Assembly (NCBI GenBank): GCA_002311285.1
Contig: DBZU01000074.1
Span: forward strand, 4,439-11,998
Source of the DNA: Dehalococcoidia bacterium UBA1152
GTDB lineage: Bacteria; Chloroflexota; Dehalococcoidia; Lucifugimonadales; UBA2962
Direction of reading: 5' to 3'
DNA length: 7,560 nt
Shown: positions 1-6,702 of the stretch, piece after piece
Layout of the letters: each line of letters opens with the position of its first letter
Position numbering within the stretch: the stretch's first letter is position 1
The notes under the pieces: model-generated
Seen by the model: the letters and a program-made list of their open reading frames with translations, nothing else
What the model was told of the DNA's origin: nothing
The model's database searches: none
Made by a program: the position numbers and the translations under genes

Positions 1-595
1 TTATTGATTTCATGGTACTTAAAACTTCTGCAATCTCATCAAATTGAGTGGTCCCAAGTAGTCCATAAATTTGACTGATTCCAAAAAGTAATAATGCAGA
101 TGACAAACCTCCGAGGATGATGTATTTTGTGCCTGCTTCGTTGGATTTAATGTTATATCGATCGAAAGCTACCAGTACGTATAGTCCAAAACTTAATGTC
201 TCTAGGGCTATATAAGCAGTTAACAATTCCCCAGATGATGACATCAGCATCATTGCGACGATAGTAAAAATTAATATTGCATAATATTCACTTGGGTTTG
301 ATAAATGCCTCTTCACATATTCAATAGAAGAAATGATAAGTATTCCACCTAAAATTATGAAGAAAACTTTAAAGAACAGGGAGTAACCGTCGAACCTAAG
401 TATTCCTCCATACAGTTCATCTGTTTTTCCCCACAAAAATACTAGAGTGAAAATAACTATTCCCGTTAACACAACGATTGATAAATAAGCTAGCAGATGT
501 TTTTTGTCTTTAGGTATAAAGAAATCAATAATTAAGATACTGAATCCTAGAATTAAAACCAAAACTTCTGGTAATAGCAGGAGAAAATTGTTCAT
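1..595 (-). CDS. nuoN: NuoN, complex I antiporter-like subunit (3' end outside window)
   Basis: My translation of the minus strand from the ATG at 595 is open to the window edge, giving the first 198 residues of a NuoN/ND2 subunit. It begins MNNFLLLLPEVLVLILGF, has four to five hydrophobic helices, and carries SSGELLTAYIALETLSFGL (120-138) with Glu132, then YVLVAFDRYN (139-148), SNEAGTKYIILGGLSSALLL (151-170) with Lys158, and FGISQIYGLLGTTQFDEIA (171-189). Glu132 and Lys158 fit E. coli Glu133 and Lys158 by position. NuoN is the antiporter-like subunit nearest the quinone module. The expected full length is about 470-500 residues, so roughly 60% is missing, including the TM7 and TM8 lysines. 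The start overlaps the nuoM stop as ATGA. The ribosome-binding site is weak, consistent with coupling. Identity follows from motif and position in the operon. Confidence 0.95.
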   Translation of the reverse strand, partial: MNNFLLLLPEVLVLILGFSILIIDFFIPKDKKHLLAYLSIVVLTGIVIFTLVFLWGKTDELYGGILRFDGYSLFFKVFFIILGGILIISSIEYVKRHLSNPSEYYAILIFTIVAMMLMSSSGELLTAYIALETLSFGLYVLVAFDRYNIKSNEAGTKYIILGGLSSALLLFGISQIYGLLGTTQFDEIAEVLSTMKSI

Positions 596-2145
596 AGTGT
601 TCCGGCCATCCTAGCTAATACTTCACTCACTCCAGTGTCAATTACTTCTATAAACGGGAAAGGGAATAAACCAACAACCAAAATGCTGATTGCAAGGATA
701 AGAGATGATATACGCTCCCAATAATTCGCGTCTGGCTGTTTAGTGAATTTGCTATTGAGCTGATCCTTCCAGATTTTCTCGTTTAATTTCCCAAAGAAAA
801 CCTTGGCAATTAAACGTAATATGTAGACGGCAGTAATCGCGGCTCCAATAATTCCTAAAATGCCCAGAATTGGATATGTTTTGAATAATCCAATAAAAAC
901 CAATAATTCAGCGACAAATCCAGATAGACCGGGTAGTCCTAAAGAAGTTAACCCTGCAATCACAAACAAGACTGCAACCCATCCCATATGTTTTGCAATA
1001 CCTTCCAAAGCACCAATATCACGAGTGTTTGTTCGTTCGTAAATGATACCTACAACAAGGAAAAATAGAGCAGTCATAATTCCATGGGAAAACATTTGTA
1101 ACACTGCTCCAGTGACACCGATTATGTTCAAAGTAGCTATCCCCATTAGTACATATCCCATGTGACTTACAGATGAATATCCGACTACATATTTCAAGTC
1201 TCTTTGACCTAAAGCAGATAATGCTCCATATATCACATTTATTGTGCCTAGTCCTAGTAATACTGGAGCCCATTGTTCTGCACCGGTAGGCAATAAAAAC
1301 ATACCCACCCGAATGATGCCATAAGCACCTAACTTCATAAGTACACCAGCATGCACCATACTGACAGCCGTTGGAGCCGCTACGTGCCCATCAGGTGACC
1401 AGGTATGAAAAGGCCAGAGACCGGCAAGAATACCGAAGCCCAAAGCAACTAAAGGAAAAATGATTAACTGAAAAGTAGTACTAAATTCTATATTGGCTAA
1501 AGCAGGAATACCGAAAGTGCCTAATCCCGCTTCGGCAAATATTGCTAGTATAGATATCCAAATTAGTACACTTCCGGCTACCAGATAAAGCATAAGCTTC
1601 ATTGCCCCGTACTCTTTGGTGCGGATGAATGTTTTGAAGTCAGTGCTACTACCCCATATTCCTATTAACAGATACATAGGCAAAACACTGAGTTCGTAAA
1701 AGAAGAACAAGAAAAATAGGTCTAATGAACAAAATACACCGAATACACCTGCAATCAATAGCAGGTAGAGTACAAAAAACTCTTTTGGTCTTTCAGATAC
1801 AGATCTGGAAGCCAAGATTCCTGTGAACATCACAATTCCAGTGAGCATAATCATAGGTGCTGAGATCCCATCTACACCCAAATTCAATTCAATTGCCCGG
1901 TGACCAAATAACCAGCTTCCCGGGAGTTCCATCCATACCCAACTATTATTAAACTGAAATCCTCCTTCTGTATGACTGTAGGCAGCGAAGGAATAGATGG
2001 ATAACACCATTGTGATTAAACCAAGAGTAGTAGCTGTCCAATGAATAAAAGATTTTTGTTCCTTTGGTATAAAGATGATGAATATAGCCCCGGCGAAGGG
2101 TATCAAAATAATTATAAATAGTAGCCAAGAATCGAATGTATTCAT
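592..2145 (-). CDS. nuoM: NuoM, complex I antiporter-like proton pump
   Basis: A 517-residue NuoM/ND4 subunit of the membrane arm. Motifs are FFFYELSVLPMYLLIGIWG (147-165) with Glu151 (E. coli Glu144), WPFHTWSPDGHVAAPTAVSM (244-263), HAGVLMKLGAYGIIR (265-279) with Lys271, GQRDLKYVVGYSSVSHMGYV (313-332), MFSHGIMTALFFLVVG (351-366) and GLPGLSGFVAELLVFIGLF (403-421) with Glu413 (E. coli Glu407). Where the E. coli protein has the essential TM7 lysine (Lys234, in a segment reading FAVKMPMVP), this one reads FGILAGLWP, so Leu240 takes that place. Lys271, on the next helix, is kept. The rest of the fold looks intact and the length is normal (about 490-520). It follows nuoL after 24 bases and ends in an ATGA overlap with nuoN. 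The family assignment is secure. Confidence 0.96.
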   Translation of the reverse strand: MNTFDSWLLFIIILIPFAGAIFIIFIPKEQKSFIHWTATTLGLITMVLSIYSFAAYSHTEGGFQFNNSWVWMELPGSWLFGHRAIELNLGVDGISAPMIMLTGIVMFTGILASRSVSERPKEFFVLYLLLIAGVFGVFCSLDLFFLFFFYELSVLPMYLLIGIWGSSTDFKTFIRTKEYGAMKLMLYLVAGSVLIWISILAIFAEAGLGTFGIPALANIEFSTTFQLIIFPLVALGFGILAGLWPFHTWSPDGHVAAPTAVSMVHAGVLMKLGAYGIIRVGMFLLPTGAEQWAPVLLGLGTINVIYGALSALGQRDLKYVVGYSSVSHMGYVLMGIATLNIIGVTGAVLQMFSHGIMTALFFLVVGIIYERTNTRDIGALEGIAKHMGWVAVLFVIAGLTSLGLPGLSGFVAELLVFIGLFKTYPILGILGIIGAAITAVYILRLIAKVFFGKLNEKIWKDQLNSKFTKQPDANYWERISSLILAISILVVGLFPFPFIEVIDTGVSEVLARMAGTL

Positions 2146-2169
2146 ATATAGCTTGACATGATAAAAACG
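2146..2169 (-). other. nuoL-nuoM spacer
   Basis: A 24-base gap between the nuoL stop and the nuoM ATG. It contains no clear Shine-Dalgarno sequence at the usual spacing and no terminator-like stem, so nuoM probably stays on the same transcript. Confidence 0.4.
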
Positions 2170-4074
2170 TTAATCAAGTAATATCCACCAAACTACAGCT
2201 AAACCACTAGCCCCAAGAACCATTGCGCTACCATAAGTAAAAAGGTATCCGGTTTGGAAAACACGGGTTTTTAAGGCCGATAAATAGATTGAAATGGCTA
2301 AACCGTCGACCGCGGTATCATTAATTACCACTCGGTCGAATAAAGCTATAAAACGCCCGATTACTAAAACAATCCTATCGATAATCCATTGGTAAAATTC
2401 ATCAATATAATATTTGTTTAAGATAATCTGATAAAGGCCAGGACTTATTTGAATTATTTGCTTAGGCGAAATTGATTTCCGTATGTAAATAAGCCACCCT
2501 GTGAATAAACCTAAGATAGTCAATGCTATAGAAATAGCCATAAGCCATCCATTAATCTCAAAGTGATGTTCAGGATCTATAAACTCAGCCCATCCTGGGT
2601 AATTTGAGCTCAAAGGCAAAACTAAAAACCCGACTATAGCTGAAAGGAGCGCCAATATTGCTAACGGTATCCACATTACTTTATTACTTTCATTTGTGCG
2701 TTGAAGGCTTCGAAGAGTAGAGCCAAAAAATGGAACAATCATAATACGAGCCATATATAACGCACTTAAAAATACACCCACGAGTGTTATAGCAAAAAAC
2801 ACGTATTGACCATGGTTAAAAATAGACGCCAACATCTCGTCTTTTGAGAAAAAACCGGCGAGTGGAGGAAGCCCAGCGAGACATGCAGCTCCGATGCAAA
2901 AAGAGAATGCGGTTATTGGCATACGGTGTCTTAAGCCACCCATTTTCCAAATGTTTGTTTCATTTGATGTAGAGTGCATGACGGAACCAGCACCGAGGAA
3001 TAACAGAGCTTTAGCGATTCCATGAACAATAAGGTGAAACATTGCCGCTGCTAATCCTCCAGCTCCTAAACAAAGCATCATTAAACCCAAATGACTTATA
3101 GTTGAATAAGCTAGAATGCGTTTAATATCACTCATAACTAAGGCCATAGAGCTGGCAAAAATAAATGTCACCAGTCCAACTATCATCACGATAAGCATAA
3201 TCGTAGGAGCCAATTCGAAAATTGGCATCATGCGAGCAACCAGATACACGCCAGCCGCCACCATAGTAGCTGCATGTATTAATGCCGAGACGGGAGTAGG
3301 TCCCTCCATTGCGTCTGGCAGCCATACATGAAATGGGAATTGAGCAGATTTTCCCATAGCGCCAATAAATATTAATAAGACTGAGCTGTTTAAGATTGTG
3401 TCACTTATTCCACCGGAAGCAGCTACATGGAAGATCGTGGAGATGTTAAAAGTGCCGGTGGCTTTAAACAACAACATAATTCCAATAAGTAAACACACAT
3501 CTCCGATGCGAGTAGTGATGAAAGCCTTCTTAGCAGCCTCGGTTGCAGCACGTTTTTCCCACCAGAACCCAATCAATAAATAAGATCCCAGTCCTACTAA
3601 TTCCCACGCGAAGTATAGGAATAACAAATTATCAGCTAGTACCAAAGCTAACATTGCGGCAGCGAAAAGGGCATGGATCGCAAAATACCATTCAAATCGG
3701 GAATCCCCCTTCATATATCCAAGTGAATAAACCTGGACCAATAATGCTATAAAAGTGACCAGTCCAAGCATAGAAACAGAGATTTTATCTATAAATATTC
3801 CCCAACGAATCTCCGTGATACCGACAGTTAGCCAGTTAATGGAAATAGAGCCGCCACCAAATTTAAGAAGATCTACTAGAACAATCCAAAACAATATAAA
3901 TCCGACCAATATGGCTGTGATCGAAATAATAGGAGCGATTAAAGCCAATCTTTTATCATTAGCAAAGAATCCGCGGGCCACTCTCATTGAAAAAATTATC
4001 AGTAAGAATGCAATTGCGCTGAGTGCCGGTATTAACCAAGCAGCATGTAATCCAATCGTGTTATGTGAGTCCAT
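2170..4074 (-). CDS. nuoL: NuoL, complex I distal antiporter-like proton pump
   Basis: A 634-residue NuoL/ND5 subunit at the far end of the membrane arm, related to Mrp antiporters. Key elements are WELVGLGSYLLIGFWW (157-172) with Glu158, GKSAQFPFHVWLPDAMEGPT (241-260) with the TM7 lysine Lys242, LIHAATMVAAGVYLVARM (265-282), SDIKRILAYSTISHLG (315-330), FHLIVHGIAKALLFLGAG (346-363) with His351 and Lys356, and GLPPLAGFFSKDEM (401-414) with Lys411. By memory these match the E. coli residues Glu144, Lys229, His338, Lys342 and Lys399. The C-terminal part (about 545-634, including KYYIDEFYQW and FDRVVINDTAVDGLA) is the long lateral helix and terminal helix specific to NuoL. The start at 4074 (MDSHNTIGLHAAWLIP) has only a weak ribosome-binding site. 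The stop lies 24 bases before nuoM. All pump residues checked are intact. Confidence 0.97.
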   Translation of the reverse strand: MDSHNTIGLHAAWLIPALSAIAFLLIIFSMRVARGFFANDKRLALIAPIISITAILVGFILFWIVLVDLLKFGGGSISINWLTVGITEIRWGIFIDKISVSMLGLVTFIALLVQVYSLGYMKGDSRFEWYFAIHALFAAAMLALVLADNLLFLYFAWELVGLGSYLLIGFWWEKRAATEAAKKAFITTRIGDVCLLIGIMLLFKATGTFNISTIFHVAASGGISDTILNSSVLLIFIGAMGKSAQFPFHVWLPDAMEGPTPVSALIHAATMVAAGVYLVARMMPIFELAPTIMLIVMIVGLVTFIFASSMALVMSDIKRILAYSTISHLGLMMLCLGAGGLAAAMFHLIVHGIAKALLFLGAGSVMHSTSNETNIWKMGGLRHRMPITAFSFCIGAACLAGLPPLAGFFSKDEMLASIFNHGQYVFFAITLVGVFLSALYMARIMIVPFFGSTLRSLQRTNESNKVMWIPLAILALLSAIVGFLVLPLSSNYPGWAEFIDPEHHFEINGWLMAISIALTILGLFTGWLIYIRKSISPKQIIQISPGLYQIILNKYYIDEFYQWIIDRIVLVIGRFIALFDRVVINDTAVDGLAISIYLSALKTRVFQTGYLFTYGSAMVLGASGLAVVWWILLD

Positions 4075-4147
4075 TAATATCTTTTAATTTATATTAGAAA
4101 ATTTAAATTTACACCGCAGTTCATTGTTGGAAATTCGTTTTATATCA
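4075..4147 (-). other. AT-rich nuoK-nuoL spacer with 12-base palindrome
   Basis: This 73-base spacer is the largest non-coding stretch in the window, and every junction upstream of it in the window overlaps. It is strongly AT-rich and holds a perfect 12-base palindrome, AAATTTAAATTT, at 4099-4110. On the coding strand there is a TAATAT (4096-4091) that could serve as a -10 element, but I see no convincing -35 partner. There is no GC-rich stem followed by a U-run, so no terminator is called. The nuoL ribosome-binding site is weak (AAAAGA). It may be a processing site, a weak internal promoter, or plain spacer. Confidence 0.4.
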
Positions 4148-4465
4148 TTACCATTTCATAATGTTTATATCATCAGTATTCACAGAAGATTTATTACGAT
4201 AAAGTCTGAGTATTATTGCAATAGCCAAAGCTAATTCAGCAGCAGCAATAGTGATAACGAAAATAATTAAAACGTGCCCTAAAGCCCTGTACGATTCCGT
4301 AGCCTTGATGAATGAAGAGTAACCGATCAAATTTATGTTTACAGCATTCAACATTAATTCGATTGACATAAGTACTAACATTGCGTTGCGTCTGGCAAGA
4401 ACGCCATATAGACCAATTGCAAAAAGGGCACCACTGAGTAACTGAAAATGCGTTAATTCAATCAT
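4148..4465 (-). CDS. nuoK: NuoK, complex I membrane subunit (ND4L family)
   Basis: A 105-residue protein with three predicted helices, the NuoK/ND4L subunit of the proton-translocating membrane arm. Both functionally important membrane glutamates are present: Glu36 in MSIELMLNAVN (33-43) and Glu77 in FVITIAAAELALAIAI (69-84). These correspond to Glu36 and Glu72 of the E. coli protein. FAIGLYGVLARRN (15-27) and the C-terminal VNTDDINIMKW are also typical, and the length matches the family (about 100). The gene starts in an ATGA overlap with nuoJ, with a weak GGGAAG-type ribosome-binding stretch upstream. It is followed by the longest intergenic spacer in the window before nuoL. Confidence 0.97.
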   Translation of the reverse strand: MIELTHFQLLSGALFAIGLYGVLARRNAMLVLMSIELMLNAVNINLIGYSSFIKATESYRALGHVLIIFVITIAAAELALAIAIILRLYRNKSSVNTDDINIMKW

Positions 4466-4944
4466 TTATCTTCCCGCACCATTATTCCCCCGCCAATAAG
4501 TGCAATTAATAACACCAAGGATGCTATTTCAAAAGGAATGGCCCATTGCGAAAAAAGGTTGTGTGCCAGGACTGACAAATTTACCCCGGTTCTTGATCCT
4601 AGATTTACCGGGAGATAGAAGGCAGCACTGGTTATAAGCCCTAGTATGACTAACGATGATACGAGGGCTAATGGCCAATGTTTGTGGTCGGATAATGTTC
4701 GAAAATCTTCAAGCTTAGTTAACATTAATGCAAATATAATTACGATTACAATTGCACCTCCGTAGATTAGTATCTGCACTAAGGCCAGGAAAGGAGCAAA
4801 TGCTAATATGAATATCCCCGCAATCCCAGACAAAGATGCTATAAGGCCAAATGCAGCGTATACAATGTTTCTAGACAGCACAACTGTTAATGCGCCACCT
4901 AATATAACGGCACTGGCCAAATAGAAAAAAACTAACGCAATCAT
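4462..4944 (-). CDS. nuoJ: NuoJ, complex I membrane subunit (ND6 family)
   Basis: A 160-residue hydrophobic protein with about five predicted helices. It is the NuoJ/ND6 subunit, which sits between NuoH and the antiporter-like subunits. Its third helix (with the pi-bulge in solved structures) takes part in conformational coupling. The conserved segment FLALVQILIYGGAIVIVIIF (52-71) contains the Tyr61-Gly62-Gly63 element, followed by LMLTKLED with acidic residues 79-80. The C-terminal helix carries PFEIASLVLLIALIGG (137-152), also family-typical. Length fits the bacterial family (about 160-200). The start overlaps the nuoI stop and the stop overlaps the nuoK start, both as ATGA. No strong ribosome-binding site is seen at the usual distance, which fits translational coupling. 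Confidence 0.95.
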   Translation of the reverse strand: MIALVFFYLASAVILGGALTVVLSRNIVYAAFGLIASLSGIAGIFILAFAPFLALVQILIYGGAIVIVIIFALMLTKLEDFRTLSDHKHWPLALVSSLVILGLITSAAFYLPVNLGSRTGVNLSVLAHNLFSQWAIPFEIASLVLLIALIGGGIMVREDK

Positions 4945-5561
4945 TGGGGCGAATTGCCCTCACGGCTAGATAAATTATCATTAGCGTTACTTATATGATC
5001 TTTTGTTTCACCATCTTTCATACTGATTTTTGCCATCTCAGCCTTGGCCTTCAACTTTAAATGTTCTCTAAGATTTGGATCGCCTATATTTCTTATCTGA
5101 AGCGGTTTCCATCCTATTTTTTTTTGAAACTGCTTACCCATGTCTATCAACGTTTCTAAATTTACTCTATTTAAATTTCTTTTGAGTTTACTCAACTCAT
5201 GTTCGTGGCTCATCTCAATTGCATCAAAATTACAAACATCCACACATATTCCGCATACTATACATCTCGACAGATTTATTTCGAAAGACTCGATAATTTT
5301 TTTCCGAGTAGATTTGCCTTCAGAGAATCGTTCATTATCACTCATAGTGGCACTCATGCATAACGTAGGGCATTCCCTTATACAAACCATGCACCCTGTG
5401 CAATATGGTTCATCATTGGAATAATCCCAAAGCAAAGCCGGAAAACCCATAAATCGTTTATCAATATCCAGCCGTTTTTCTGGAATAGGATATTCGGCGG
5501 TAACAGGTTTACGGATCATAGTGGACAATGTTGTTTTAAGTCCTTTGATGCTACCTAGCAT
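4941..5561 (-). CDS. nuoI: NuoI, complex I 2x[4Fe-4S] ferredoxin-like subunit
   Basis: NuoI/TYKY-type subunit that carries clusters N6a and N6b and passes electrons towards NuoB. With the start at 5561 it has 206 residues. Two cysteine motifs are present: CTGCMVCIRECP (54-65) and CIVCGICVDVCN (100-111). The second has Asn where Pro usually follows the fourth Cys. Upstream is the family-typical KGLKTTLSTMIRKPVTAEYP (6-25). Residues 125-206 form a charged tail, Ser/Asn-rich at the end, longer than the conserved core requires. In-frame Met codons also lie at 5573 and 5600, giving 210 or 219 residues. I prefer 5561 because it has GGAG six bases upstream and begins MLGSIKGLK, like many NuoI proteins. 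The 5573 Met has GGAG only four bases away, and the 5600 Met has poor spacing. With the 5561 start, the gene overlaps nuoH by 11 bases. Its stop overlaps the nuoJ start as ATGA. Function is secure; the start is moderately secure. Confidence 0.95.
   Translation of the reverse strand: MLGSIKGLKTTLSTMIRKPVTAEYPIPEKRLDIDKRFMGFPALLWDYSNDEPYCTGCMVCIRECPTLCMSATMSDNERFSEGKSTRKKIIESFEINLSRCIVCGICVDVCNFDAIEMSHEHELSKLKRNLNRVNLETLIDMGKQFQKKIGWKPLQIRNIGDPNLREHLKLKAKAEMAKISMKDGETKDHISNANDNLSSREGNSPQ
4947..4959 (-). promoter_or_regulatory. small GC hairpin just before the nuoJ start codon
   Basis: GGGC and GCCC arms flank a five-base loop, giving a short stem in the mRNA that ends two bases before the nuoJ ATG (4944) and lies inside the last codons of nuoI. 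The only purine-rich Shine-Dalgarno-like stretch (GAGGG) partly overlaps the upstream arm. Such a stem would be opened by ribosomes finishing nuoI, which would couple nuoJ translation to nuoI. The four-base-pair stem is seen; the regulatory role is inference and the match could be chance. Confidence 0.25.
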
Positions 5562-6702
5562 TTGACTCTCCATAATTCTCCGGGGGAAGTTCCGTTGCAT
5601 CCTTTGCTGGTACTATTTTTATAGAATTTTGTTTGTAGGATGCGTTAGGGCGTTTATAGATTAAGTAAGAAATTACAAAGATTGATATTAGGGATAGTAG
5701 GGTCAGTATTGACCAGTGGAGATTATAGAATTGCACTATTCCTGTAAATATTATGTTAATAAAAGATACGGGGACTAAAACTTTCCACCCAAATGACATT
5801 AATTGATCGATCCTTAAGCGGGGATATGTGCCCCTTATCCAAAATATCAATAAGACTACACCATAGATTTTTACCAGAAACCACATTAAAGATAAAAGAT
5901 TATATGCCAGCCCGCTAAATGGCATGGAGGGCCAACTCCATCCTCCTAGGAACATTAATGCTATAAGTGCAGCGACTGCAAACGTATTTACATATTCGGC
6001 TAGTTGAATTATTGCCCAGTGGGCTCCGCTATATTCGACAAAAGGACCTCCTACTACTTCAGATTCTGCATGATAGATATCGAAAGGAGTTCTACCTAAT
6101 TCTGCCAGACCAGCTACCAGAAAGATAAAGAAGCCAAGCGGCTGCACAATTATATTTGCTATGCGTGATTGGTCATTAACTATATCAATCAAGCTTAATG
6201 ACTGACTGAGCATTGCAACCCCAAGTATTGCCATAATAAACGGGATTTCATAACTGATTAATTGTCCAACAGCACGAAGTGCTCCCAACATAGCGTACTT
6301 ATTTGCTGACCCCCACCCAGCCATCACTAAACCCAATACAGATAATATAGAGATTGCTACTATGTAAAACAGCCCTAAGTCTAGATTTTGCAGCACTAAT
6401 GATTCGGAGAAAGGAATTGTGACCCAAATTGCGATTGCAGGCACGAAAATTGCCAAGGGGGCGATCCAATATATTGGCCGGTCAGCCCAACTTGGAAGGA
6501 TGTCTTCTTTGGTGATCAACTTTATCACGTCTGCAATAGGTTGAAGAGTGCCATGAGGTCCAACCCTCATGGGGCCCATTCTCTGCTGTATTCGAGCAAG
6601 GAATTTACGTTCAATCCAAGTTAGTACCATAACGGTGATTGATAGAAAAACAATTAAGCCAAAGGCTCCAACTACGTACCAGGCGGCCGTTATCCATGTC
6701 AT
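5551..6702 (-). CDS. nuoH: NuoH, complex I membrane subunit lining the quinone cavity
   Basis: A 383-residue polytopic membrane protein of the NuoH/ND1 family, which anchors the peripheral arm and forms the quinone channel and the start of the proton-coupling path. Diagnostic motifs are WIERKFLARIQQRMGP (29-44), VGPHGTLQPIADVIKL (47-62), WGSANKYAMLGALRAVGQ (130-147), SYEIP (150-154), AELGRTPFD (200-208), AESE (212-215), FVEYSG (221-226) and RGTYPRLRIDQLM (290-302). About eight family-typical helices are visible, plus a further hydrophobic stretch at 331-349. That is consistent with nine helices and makes it somewhat longer than the usual 320-350 residues. The loop after PFD reads IYHAESE rather than the common LPEAESE, so His211 occupies a usually acidic position. 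The start at 6702 overlaps the nuoD stop as ATGA and has an AGGAG about 10 bases upstream. The 3' end contains the start of nuoI. Confidence 0.97.
   Translation of the reverse strand: MTWITAAWYVVGAFGLIVFLSITVMVLTWIERKFLARIQQRMGPMRVGPHGTLQPIADVIKLITKEDILPSWADRPIYWIAPLAIFVPAIAIWVTIPFSESLVLQNLDLGLFYIVAISILSVLGLVMAGWGSANKYAMLGALRAVGQLISYEIPFIMAILGVAMLSQSLSLIDIVNDQSRIANIIVQPLGFFIFLVAGLAELGRTPFDIYHAESEVVGGPFVEYSGAHWAIIQLAEYVNTFAVAALIALMFLGGWSWPSMPFSGLAYNLLSLMWFLVKIYGVVLLIFWIRGTYPRLRIDQLMSFGWKVLVPVSFINIIFTGIVQFYNLHWSILTLLSLISIFVISYLIYKRPNASYKQNSIKIVPAKDATELPPENYGESNAR
5568..5571 (-). promoter_or_regulatory. Shine-Dalgarno site deciding the nuoI start
   Basis: The minus strand reads GGAG six bases before the ATG at 5561, inside the last codons of nuoH. 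A second GGAG at 5578-5581 lies four bases before the alternative ATG at 5573. The spacing favours 5561, but both remain possible. Confidence 0.5.

Noticed and set aside
1019..1273. Minus-strand frame of 84 codons overlapping nuoM in another phase
   Set aside because: It lies wholly inside nuoM, whose own frame carries conserved motifs across this region. The alternative product resembles no family.
1..2145. Possibility that nuoL/M/N belong to an Mrp antiporter or hydrogenase rather than complex I
   Set aside because: They are contiguous with nuoD, H, I, J and K. NuoL has the long C-terminal lateral-helix region, and NuoM and NuoN carry the complex I-type glutamates.
2153..2184. Plus-strand TTGACA at 2153 followed by TAATAT at 2179, resembling a sigma70 promoter
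   Set aside because: The spacing is 20 bases, too long for a good promoter, and it points antisense into nuoL with no plus-strand gene to serve.
3755..4087. Plus-strand open frame of 110 codons opposite nuoL
   Set aside because: It is antisense to a strongly conserved gene, shows no protein-family features, and results from the codon pattern of nuoL. The other plus-strand open frames opposite nuoM, nuoL, nuoI and nuoD were rejected for the same reason.
4075..4147. Possible transcription terminator between nuoK and nuoL
   Set aside because: There is no GC-rich stem followed by a T-run on the coding strand; the only palindrome is pure A/T and would be a very weak stem.
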